Below, piece by piece: positions 23,472-29,906 of a stretch of 41,691 bases of DNA; position 1 is the first letter of the stretch, and each line of letters starts with the position of its first letter. Under the pieces are notes generated by a model that did not search any database, was not told where the DNA came from, and saw nothing but the letters and a program-made list of their open reading frames with translations. Where the stretch lies: contig JAHABX010000028.1 of NCBI GenBank assembly GCA_018376135.1, positions 1 through 41,691 of the forward strand, given 5' to 3'. The stretch comes from Clostridiales bacterium (lineage in GTDB: Bacteria > Bacillota > Clostridia > Lachnospirales > Lachnospiraceae). Both the position numbers and the translations under genes were made by a program.

Positions 23472-23513
23472 AAAAAACCGCCGCATATACTTTGTAAAAA
23501 ATATATGCAGCGG
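23472..23513 (-). terminator. Terminator of the GH18 gene, abutting the cwlD start
   Basis: CCGCTGCATATA pairs with TATATGCGGCGG (12 bp, one G-T) and is followed by six T. The cwlD 5' piece's ATG at 23471 comes immediately after the T run. Either cwlD depends on read-through or transcription starts within this hairpin; the G+C-rich 3' arm may double as its ribosome site. Confidence 0.8.
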
Positions 23514-23584
23514 TATATCCTGCCATGCACCACGATTCCATCCTGCCCTGTTCCACAGATCGATATCCTCGTGAAGCTCATTAT

Positions 23585-25363
23585 TTAATTCACATACTTC
23601 AGGATCACATCCCAGATACTCGGTCTCTCAAATCCAAGTCTCCAGGAAGCCACGCCTGCCAGCTCATACTGCCTGATCAGCTTCAGCTTCTCCTCGATAG
23701 AGCGTTCTTCCTCCATCCACATCTGATAGATGCTTCCTTCATATTCCAGTTCGATATAATACTGACGGGTCTCCTCATCCCAGGTGGGCTCGATCTCATT
23801 GTTCTTGGCCTTCTGATCCGCACTGTTCATGCCCAGCGCCTCACTGCTCACATTCCCATCCCCATCTGTCCTCCAGAAACGGGTATAAAACGGGATTGCA
23901 TTGATCACCTTTTCCTTGGGAACCTCTTCCAGCGTCTTCTGAATGCCTTCCTCCACAAATCCATAGGAAGCCACAGAGCCCGCCTCTTCTGATCCTGCAT
24001 AGTGCTCATCATATCCCATAATGATCACATAATCCGCAAACACACCCTGCTCTGCCCGGTAATACTGGCGGGAGGATGCCGTCGGCACATAATTATCCAC
24101 TGAAAGCACGATACCGTTAATCCTGCACATGATCGACAGCTCACGGATAAACTGGATAAATGCTCTTCCCGTATCCTCTGTAATCATCTCGAAATCCACA
24201 TTGATGCCGTCCAGTCCATACTGGATCGCATAGGACACAAGCTGATTCACCAGATGCCCGCGGCTGGATGACTTTGACAGCGTCTCATAGGTGCTGACTC
24301 CATCCTTAAAGTTATCCACCAGTCCCCAGACCTCCAGTCCCTGCTGATGTGCATAATTCACATAGGACTGACTTGCAAGGGAAGAGATATTTCCGTCTGT
24401 ATCTGCGATTGAAAACCAGGTAGGGGAGATGACTGTCAGCCCCTTGGTATCCGCGATACGGTTCAGAAGCTGTTCATTGGCATCCATATTGGTCACCTGA
24501 TGCCATGCCAGATTGATCGTATGATCCCGGGTGATGCTGGTGTACTCCGGCTCTTCAAACTCCGGCTCCGCCAGTGTCTCCTTCGTGGCTGCGGAAATCC
24601 TTTTATCCCGCACATAACCAATATAGCCGTCCTTTGTCAGAACCCTTGTCCACTCCTCGATCTCCTCCGGCTCTTCCAGCACATACATGGTGCTTCCCTT
24701 CTCGATCTTCGTCAGGATCGGACTCTTGATTCCTGCCTTGTACCGTACCTCTGTACTCTTACGGGCTGTGACCACATCCTTGTCCCCAAACTCCGTAAAT
24801 ATCTGCACATGGTTCGGGGCCTCCCAGAACTCATATGTGAATTTCGTGTATTTTTTTACAAAATCCAACGCCACATAGGCTTCGCTTCCGTCTGTCCTGA
24901 GAATCACATAATCCTCGCTCTGCTTCGCCCTTGCCACTGTATATTCGCTGCTGCCGACTCCCACACTGACCAGCTCCGTCGGAAGGCTGTACAGATAGAG
25001 ATTCTCCGCCGCATCCCAGTAGAACCGGGAATTCAGATGCTGGTACACCGTCTCCACATGAAGATATACTCTTCCATCCACGAATATCGCCTTATCCTCC
25101 AGCATCTCTTCATTGAAGAGCACCGCCATCTCCTGACTGTCCGACAGATTAAAATATTCATTGGCATCCGCCATTTCCTTAGATGGGGAATACTTCTCAT
25201 AGAGCATCTTTCCGACCATAACGCCGCCTACAAGCAGGATCAGAGCCAATGCGATCAGAACCGGAATCGCCTGCGGATTCCTCCTGCGCCGCCTTCTCCT
25301 GGGTCTTCGCTGCTTCGGTCTCTCCGGCTGTCTCTCCCTCTCTCTTCTGTCCTCTCTTATCAT
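23585..25363 (-). CDS. Membrane-anchored GH18-family glycosidase with SH3-like domain
   Basis: A 592-residue protein: very basic N-terminus (Arg-rich, residues 10-30), one membrane helix (VLIALALILLVGGVMVG), a region like the copper-amine-oxidase N-terminal or stalk domain (about 60-190), an SH3-type domain (about 200-260; STMYVLEEPEEIEEWTRV), then a GH18 catalytic domain (about 280-590). The catalytic strand motif is LDGINVDFE near residue 383-391, with the acid Glu in place. GH18 proteins of this form include SleL/YaaH-type spore cortex N-acetylglucosaminidases. Start at 25363 is six bases after AGGAGG. Its neighbour is the cwlD-like gene, which also points to peptidoglycan or spore cortex work. 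The substrate is inferred. Confidence 0.85.
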   Translation of the reverse strand: MIREDRRERERQPERPKQRRPRRRRRRRNPQAIPVLIALALILLVGGVMVGKMLYEKYSPSKEMADANEYFNLSDSQEMAVLFNEEMLEDKAIFVDGRVYLHVETVYQHLNSRFYWDAAENLYLYSLPTELVSVGVGSSEYTVARAKQSEDYVILRTDGSEAYVALDFVKKYTKFTYEFWEAPNHVQIFTEFGDKDVVTARKSTEVRYKAGIKSPILTKIEKGSTMYVLEEPEEIEEWTRVLTKDGYIGYVRDKRISAATKETLAEPEFEEPEYTSITRDHTINLAWHQVTNMDANEQLLNRIADTKGLTVISPTWFSIADTDGNISSLASQSYVNYAHQQGLEVWGLVDNFKDGVSTYETLSKSSSRGHLVNQLVSYAIQYGLDGINVDFEMITEDTGRAFIQFIRELSIMCRINGIVLSVDNYVPTASSRQYYRAEQGVFADYVIIMGYDEHYAGSEEAGSVASYGFVEEGIQKTLEEVPKEKVINAIPFYTRFWRTDGDGNVSSEALGMNSADQKAKNNEIEPTWDEETRQYYIELEYEGSIYQMWMEEERSIEEKLKLIRQYELAGVASWRLGFERPSIWDVILKYVN

Positions 25364-25655
25364 AAACGTCCTCCTGACTGTTTTATCCCTCGTATAAACG
25401 TAGTATATCACAAAGCTGCCTTTCCCACCACCACAATCTCAGACATAAAAAGACTTTTCTCCGCATAATATTATTATACAGCCCCTGACAGCTCTGTCGT
25501 CTCATTCCACAGTATGCACCTGTTCCCAAAAGAAAATACGTGATATATGCTCCCGTACATACTGCCGGATTTTGCATCCCCCCTGTCATTCAAAAAACAA
25601 TTGGAATTTTTTCACGAAAATGTGAAAAGAATAAGAAATATAGACTTACAGTTCT
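25364..25655 (-). other. Long untranslated leader of the GH18 gene
   Basis: About 285 bases lie between the promoter at 25656-25683 and the GH18 start. A 68-codon frame (25383-25589, minus) lacks a placed ribosome site and looks non-coding (three Trp in a row, clustered Cys). A second -10-like TATACT is at 25402-25407, so a later start of transcription is possible. I see no known riboswitch. Confidence 0.4.
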
Positions 25656-25683
25656 ATTATACACAACCGCCGTTGATTTTCAA
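25656..25683 (-). promoter_or_regulatory. Promoter toward the GH18 gene
   Basis: Minus strand TTGAAA (25678-25683), 16-bp spacer, TATAAT (25656-25661). Divergent from the mecA promoter 55 bases away. Confidence 0.6.
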
Positions 25684-25737
25684 GCATTTTTCACAAAAAA
25701 TTTAGATTTTCTTCCTGCAATTCACAACTCCGCAGAC

Positions 25738-25766
25738 TTTACATATTTCTGATTTTTGTTTATACT
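25738..25766 (+). promoter_or_regulatory. mecA promoter
   Basis: TTTACA (25738-25743), 17-bp spacer, TATACT (25761-25766), 36 bases before the mecA ATG. Confidence 0.75.
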
Positions 25767-25802
25767 ATATAAAACTATAAATTATTCGCAGGTTGTGATC
25801 GC

Positions 25803-26537
25803 ATGAAAATAGAAAAAATCAACGAAAATAAAATACGCTGTATTCTGACACGCGATGATCTGGAAGTCCGCCATATCAAGCTCAGCGAGATTGCATACGG
25901 TTCCGAGAAGGCACGTTCCCTGTTCCGGGATATGATGGAACAGGCATCTCATCAGTTTGGCTTTGAGGCAGACAACATTCCTTTGATGATTGAAGCAATT
26001 CCCATGCCGAACGAGTGCATTATATTAGATATTACCAAAGTGTCAGATCCGGAGGAGCTGGATACCCGATTTTCCAGATTTTCTCAGGGCTCGGGAGATG
26101 TCCCTGAGGATTCCGCCAGAGAATTCCTTCCCGACGGCGCAGACGAGGTGCTGGATCTGTTCCAGAAGCTTTTGGAGCACCGTCTGAAGAATGCGCCCAA
26201 GGAGACCCGGGAACAGCAGGCTGTTGAGCTTGCCAGCGAACTGGATATGCGGAAGCTCTATGTCTTTCCGAAGCTTAACTCCGTTATGGAAGCCTCCCGC
26301 ATTCTGAAGGGCAGCTACCGTGGTGAGAACCGTCTCTACAAAAATCCGGACACCATGCTGTATCATCTGGTCATCACCAAGTCTGACCACTCCCCGGAGG
26401 AGTTCAACAAGGTGTGCAATATCCTTTCCGAATACGGCACAAGCGGCAAGTATTCCGCTTCCAATGAAGCCTATATGCAGGAGCATTATACACTGCTTCT
26501 GAATAAGCAGGCTCTTCAGCAGCTGGCTGAGATTTAA
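25803..26537 (+). CDS. mecA: MecA-type ClpC adaptor protein
   Basis: A 244-residue cytoplasmic adaptor that in Bacillus hands ComK and other proteins to ClpCP. The N-terminal substrate-binding domain starts MKIEKINENKIRCILTRDDL and continues to about residue 80. An acidic, poorly conserved linker follows (80-120). The C-terminal ClpC-binding domain has KLYVFPKLNSVMEASRILK and ends with the YTLLLNKQALQQLAEI segment. Slightly longer than the Bacillus protein (218). Single gene with its own promoter and a terminator at 26591-26621. The ribosome site is weak (AGGTTGTGAT). Target proteins in this organism are unknown. Confidence 0.9.
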   Translation: MKIEKINENKIRCILTRDDLEVRHIKLSEIAYGSEKARSLFRDMMEQASHQFGFEADNIPLMIEAIPMPNECIILDITKVSDPEELDTRFSRFSQGSGDVPEDSAREFLPDGADEVLDLFQKLLEHRLKNAPKETREQQAVELASELDMRKLYVFPKLNSVMEASRILKGSYRGENRLYKNPDTMLYHLVITKSDHSPEEFNKVCNILSEYGTSGKYSASNEAYMQEHYTLLLNKQALQQLAEI

Positions 26538-26590
26538 AACTTCATGACTGGTGATGTTTGCGCCGGCAAACATGTCTGTTCAGTAGTAAA

Positions 26591-26621
26591 AGGGAGGATA
26601 CCCGTCGCGGATATCCTCCCT
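26591..26621. terminator. Bidirectional terminator between mecA and the DUF1858 gene
   Basis: AGGGAGGATA pairs with TATCCTCCCT around 11 bases, with TTTT on the minus strand and TTCTATTGT on the plus strand, between two convergent genes. A smaller hairpin (TGTTTGC/GCAAACA) precedes it at about 26556-26573. Confidence 0.85.
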
Positions 26622-26633
26622 TCTATTGTCTGC

Positions 26634-26837
26634 CTATTCCTCTCCGAGGAAATTATTCAATCTTGCAACCAGCACGTCCGGATCCATTCCATGAACCATT
26701 GCTGCCTCTCCAAGGCTCTCAGCCTGCGCAGACGGACATCCGATGCAGTGCATTCCTTCTCTCATAAGAATCGGGATGATGTTCGGATCCATCTTTACTA
26801 AATCCGCAATAATCATATCTTTTGAAACTTTCGCCAT
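26634..26837 (-). CDS. DUF1858 redox-disulfide-type small protein
   Basis: A 67-residue soluble protein of the DUF1858 family. Members are found alone or fused to hybrid-cluster and other redox proteins. The pattern IIADLVKMDPNIIPILMREGM, then HCIGCPSAQAESLGEAA, is diagnostic, with the CxxC pair (Cys near 31 and 34) that could form a redox disulfide or bind metal. Start at 26837 is nine bases after AGGAGG; the longer frame is not conserved. Monocistronic: own promoter (26869-26897) and shared terminator. Exact role is unknown. Confidence 0.88.
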   Translation of the reverse strand: MAKVSKDMIIADLVKMDPNIIPILMREGMHCIGCPSAQAESLGEAAMVHGMDPDVLVARLNNFLGEE

Positions 26838-26868
26838 TTTTAATAACCTCCTGTTATAATCTAGACTG

Positions 26869-26897
26869 ATTATATCCCCATTTACTTGCAAAATCAA
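26869..26897 (-). promoter_or_regulatory. Promoter of the DUF1858 gene
   Basis: TTGATT (26892-26897), 17-bp spacer, TATAAT (26869-26874) on the minus strand. Its -35 box directly abuts the -35 box of the divergent MerR-gene promoter. Confidence 0.75.
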
Positions 26898-26914
26898 GGG
26901 AGTATTGTTATAAT
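26886..26914 (+). promoter_or_regulatory. Promoter of the MerR-type gene
   Basis: TTGCAA (26886-26891), 17-bp spacer, TATAAT (26909-26914). The two divergent promoters overlap, so RNA polymerase can occupy only one at a time. Confidence 0.75.
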
Positions 26915-26927
26915 AAAGTACGGTAAG

Positions 26928-26957
26928 TACAGTTCAGCGATACATTGCCGAACTGTA
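26928..26957 (+). promoter_or_regulatory. Dyad in the leader of the MerR-type gene
   Basis: TACAGTTC pairs with GAACTGTA, with inner GC/GC pairs, just after the expected start of transcription. It could be an autoregulatory operator or an RNA hairpin; no T run follows. Confidence 0.5.
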
Positions 26958-26990
26958 AGCCTGACAATTTCATAAGGTGGAGGGATGTAT

Positions 26991-27617
26991 ATGGATTCAA
27001 AGCGCTATATGATCTCCGACGCTGCCAAGATGGTTGATGTGGAATCTCATGTTCTCAGATATTGGGAGGACGAGCTTGAACTGCCTATCGGACGCAACGA
27101 AATGGGGCATCGCTGCTATACAGAAGATAACATCCAGATGTTTCATCACATTAAGGATCTGAAGGAACAGGGTTTTCAGCTGAAAGCCATTAAAGTACTT
27201 TTACCGGAGATGGAACAGGGTAATGTACCACCGGCAATTGTCCGCGAACCGGAGCCTCCCGTCAGCGATAAGATGGAGCAGTTCCAGATGATCCTGGGAA
27301 AAGTCGTCTCACAGGCGATCCGGGAGAATCAGCAGGAGATGGGTAAGGAACTGAGTCATCAGGTCTCCACACAGGTCGTCAAGGAGATGGACTACCTCTT
27401 CCGCCTTCAGGAAGAACGTGAAGAGACCCATTATAAGAAGCTGGACGAGATGATCCGCTCTTCTCAAAAACAAAGGAAAAAGCTTGCACTCGGAAGAAAG
27501 CGCGAGAAAAAAGTCAAAGAACCAAAGATAAAAGAAGTAAAAGTCAAAGAACCAAAGATAAAAGAGCCCCGCAGGAAGCCCTGGTTTCCGGGAGCCAAAA
27601 AAGATGTCGTTCTGTAA
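26991..27617 (+). CDS. MerR-type regulator with a Lys-rich repeat tail
   Basis: About 208 residues. The N-terminal winged helix (residues 1-70) is MerR-like: MISDAAKMVDVESHVLRYWE, then GHRCYTEDNIQMFHHIKDL and an EQGFQLKAIKVLL helix. A coiled-coil-prone middle follows (about 85-150). The tail is highly basic, with two exact 27-bp DNA repeats giving KVKEPKIKE twice. There are no Cys clusters for metals. Similar proteins occur widely in Clostridia without a known signal. Start: ATG 26991 is six bases after GGAGGG; an ATG at 26985 is too close to that site. Followed by a terminator; regulated targets may include the divergent DUF1858 gene. Confidence 0.8.
   Translation: MDSKRYMISDAAKMVDVESHVLRYWEDELELPIGRNEMGHRCYTEDNIQMFHHIKDLKEQGFQLKAIKVLLPEMEQGNVPPAIVREPEPPVSDKMEQFQMILGKVVSQAIRENQQEMGKELSHQVSTQVVKEMDYLFRLQEEREETHYKKLDEMIRSSQKQRKKLALGRKREKKVKEPKIKEVKVKEPKIKEPRRKPWFPGAKKDVVL
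27509..27565 (+). repeat. Two exact 27-bp repeats, period 30 bp
   Basis: 27509-27535 and 27539-27565 are identical. They lie in frame (10 codons per period) within the 3' end of the MerR-type gene and encode the Lys/Glu/Pro repeat. Such repeats expand or contract by slippage without changing the frame. Confidence 0.9.
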
Positions 27618-27644
27618 GGATTCCTTCCCGGCAGAGGACACGAA

Positions 27645-27691
27645 GGCGCCGTTTCATCACAGATTCAATGATGGAACGGCGTCTTTGTTTT
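27645..27691 (+). terminator. Terminator of the MerR-type gene
   Basis: A 15-bp stem (GGCGCCGTTTCATCA with TGATGGAACGGCGTC, two G-T pairs) followed by TTTGTTTTA. Confidence 0.85.
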
Positions 27692-27718
27692 ATCCGGATG
27701 CTTCCATATCCGGTCCGC

Positions 27719-27768
27719 AAAAACGGGCTGCTGACCGACCATATCCTGGTCTGTACAGCAGCCCGCTT
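27719..27768 (-). terminator. Terminator of the ferredoxin gene
   Basis: CGGGCTGCTG and CAGCAGCCCG pair with a long loop; on the minus strand TTTTT follows. It is about 20 bases downstream of the ferredoxin stop. Confidence 0.8.
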
Positions 27769-27786
27769 TTCCTTGCAGAAAATAAA

Positions 27787-27957
27787 TTATTCAGCAGAGA
27801 TTGCTCCAGTCGGGCATTCTGCTTCGCAAGTGCCGCACTCCAGGCAAGCATCTGCGTCGATTACATATTTTCCATCTCCTTCAGAGATAGCGTCTGCCGG
27901 GCAAACTGCTGCGCAGGAGCCACAAGCTACACATTCATCAGAAATAACGTATGCCAT
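27787..27957 (-). CDS. 2[4Fe-4S] ferredoxin
   Basis: A 56-residue clostridial-type ferredoxin. Two CxxCxxCxxxCP motifs are present (CVACGSCAAVCP at residues 9-20 and CLECGTCEAECP at 38-49), each giving three ligands to one cluster and the fourth to the other. Small, acidic and cytoplasmic: an electron carrier for enzymes such as pyruvate:ferredoxin oxidoreductase and hydrogenase. Start at 27957 is nine bases after AAGGAGG, and a TATAAT -10 box lies at 28029-28034. Monocistronic with its own terminator. Its presence supports an anaerobic host. Confidence 0.97.
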   Translation of the reverse strand: MAYVISDECVACGSCAAVCPADAISEGDGKYVIDADACLECGTCEAECPTGAISAE

Positions 27958-28094
27958 GATACCAGTCCTCCTTCATATTTTCCGATACCTTTATCAGGTT
28001 CTTTCCTTATTCTAATATAAAAACTGCTATTATACAAGTACAATTTTCTTCCGAAAATTCAATCCTGTCTGACTCGATTAAATCATTTTTTACT

Positions 28095-29441
28095 TTATAC
28101 AGGTTCCCGATTCATATCACTGAATTTGGTCAGCTCCGGCATCCACAGAAGATTCACGGTTCCGATGGGACCGTTACGCTGCTTGGCAATGATAACCTCC
28201 GCCACCCTCTGTTCTGCCTCTGAAAGATCACGGTTGTAATAGCCCTCTCTGTACAGGAACATCACCACATCCGCATCCTGCTCGATGGCTCCGGACTCAC
28301 GCAGGTCCGAGAGCATGGGGCGGTGATCCGGTCTCTGCTCCACGGCACGGCTCAGCTGGGACAATGCCACCACCGGCACATTGAGCTCACGGGCAAGCGC
28401 CTTTAATCCTCTGGAAATGTCCGAGATCTCCTGCTGTCTGGATGCCGCATTGCTGTTGCTTCCGCTCATAAGCTGTAAATAGTCGATAATCACGATCTTG
28501 ATATCGTGCTCCATCTTCAGCTTCCTGCATTTGGAACGCAGTGCCGGAAGTGAAATACCCGGTGTATCATCAATGATCAGTTTGGAATTGGCAATATTGG
28601 CAGATCCCTCTACCAGATTCATCCACTCCTCGTCAGTCAGACGACCGGTACGGATCTTCTGGGCGTCCACATGAGATTCCAGTGACAGCATACGATTCAC
28701 CAGCTGCTCCTTGGACATCTCAAGGCTGAAAACCGCCACTGCATGATTGCGTTTAAACGCCATATGCTGTGCCAGATTCAGCACGAACGCCGTCTTACCC
28801 ATGGAAGGTCTTGCCGCGATCAGCACCAGATCCGATGGCTGCAGACCGGAAGTCTTATAGTCCAGATCCATAAATCCGGTCTCCAGTCCGGTCACACGGC
28901 CTCTGGTCTTGGATGCCGCGTCGATCTTCTTCATGACATTGATCACGACCTGACGGATCGGGACGAACTCTGCTCCTCCGCCTCTCTGCGCCAGGTCAAA
29001 GACTCTCTTCTCCGCCTCTGCAAGCGTATCCTCCAGCTTTTCCGATCCTGCATAGCAGGTATTGGCGATCTCCTCGTTAAGCCGGATCAACCGTCTGGCA
29101 ACTGATTTCTCCGATACGATCTCCGCATAGTACTTGATATTCGCAGAGGTGGGCACCTGGTTCATCCAACGCAGGATCTGATCGATCCCGCATACCTCCT
29201 CCGGCATGCCCTTCTCTCTGAGACTGGTGTGCAGGATCACCGGCTCCACCGGTTTTCCTTCATTATACAATTCCACCATGGTATCGTATACAATGCCCAG
29301 CTGCTTCTGGTAGAAATCCTCTCCTGCAATCATCTCCGAAGCAATCATAATCGCTTCATTATCTATGAGCATGGCACCGATGACGGAGCTTTCCGCTTCC
29401 TCGTCATGGGGCATGACACGTTTTATGAGTGCTTCCTCCAT
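28095..29441 (-). CDS. dnaB: Replicative DNA helicase
   Basis: A 448-residue hexameric helicase that unwinds DNA at the fork. The N-terminal DnaG-interacting domain (about 1-110) starts MPHDEEAESSVIGAMLIDNEA near residue 10. The RecA-like C-terminal domain has Walker A ARPSMGKTAF near 205-213, FSLEMSKEQLVNRML, and Walker B IVIIDYLQLM. No intein is present. Last gene of the gdpP-rplI-dnaB operon, 18 bases after rplI, an arrangement common in Firmicutes. No clear hairpin terminator is seen after it. Confidence 0.97.
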   Translation of the reverse strand: MEEALIKRVMPHDEEAESSVIGAMLIDNEAIMIASEMIAGEDFYQKQLGIVYDTMVELYNEGKPVEPVILHTSLREKGMPEEVCGIDQILRWMNQVPTSANIKYYAEIVSEKSVARRLIRLNEEIANTCYAGSEKLEDTLAEAEKRVFDLAQRGGGAEFVPIRQVVINVMKKIDAASKTRGRVTGLETGFMDLDYKTSGLQPSDLVLIAARPSMGKTAFVLNLAQHMAFKRNHAVAVFSLEMSKEQLVNRMLSLESHVDAQKIRTGRLTDEEWMNLVEGSANIANSKLIIDDTPGISLPALRSKCRKLKMEHDIKIVIIDYLQLMSGSNSNAASRQQEISDISRGLKALARELNVPVVALSQLSRAVEQRPDHRPMLSDLRESGAIEQDADVVMFLYREGYYNRDLSEAEQRVAEVIIAKQRNGPIGTVNLLWMPELTKFSDMNREPV

Positions 29442-29459
29442 TCCTCTGTTCTCCCTGTT

Positions 29460-29906
29460 CTACGCTTCCTGTACTACGACCTTCAGCTCTCCGGTCACCT
29501 GCGGATGCAGCTTGATCGGAACCATCGTCGTACCAACCGCCTTGATCGGATTGGGCATAACCAGCTTCTTCTTATCGATCTCCAGATTCAGCTGATCCTT
29601 CGCTGCCTGCGCGATCTCCTTGGAAGAGATCGATCCGAATAATCTGCCGCCCTCCCCTGCTTTGATCTTCAAAACGACCTGCACCTTCTCCAGATCTGCC
29701 GCAAACGCTTTTGCTTCTGCAAGTCTCTGGGCCGCCATCTTATCCTCATGTGCCTTCTGAAGCTTCAGGTCATTCAGATTCTTCGGAGTTGCCTCAAGAC
29801 CAAGCTTCTTTGCGAAAATATAATTTCTCGCATATCCGTCATTCACATCTACGATCTGCCCTTTTTTGCCAAGGGACTTTACATCTTCTAATAAAATTAC
29901 TTTCAT
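29460..29906 (-). CDS. rplI: Ribosomal protein L9
   Basis: A 148-residue 50S protein binding 23S rRNA. The N-terminal domain is MKVILLEDVKSLGKKGQIVDV, with GYARNYIFAKKLGLEAT, then the long connecting helix (residues 40-75), and the C-terminal domain with GEGGRLFGSISSKEIAQA. Length is normal. Its ATG overlaps the gdpP stop (ATGA, 29903-29906), so translation is coupled. Confidence 0.98.
   Translation of the reverse strand: MKVILLEDVKSLGKKGQIVDVNDGYARNYIFAKKLGLEATPKNLNDLKLQKAHEDKMAAQRLAEAKAFAADLEKVQVVLKIKAGEGGRLFGSISSKEIAQAAKDQLNLEIDKKKLVMPNPIKAVGTTMVPIKLHPQVTGELKVVVQEA

Noticed and set aside
23480..23560. Sigma-E-type promoter for cwlD
   Set aside because: A CATATATT resembles a -10 element, but no -35 partner lies at the right distance, so it was not annotated.
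25383..25589. 68-codon minus-strand frame in the GH18 leader
   Set aside because: No placed ribosome site and unlikely composition (clustered Trp and Cys). Kept only as a remark on the leader.
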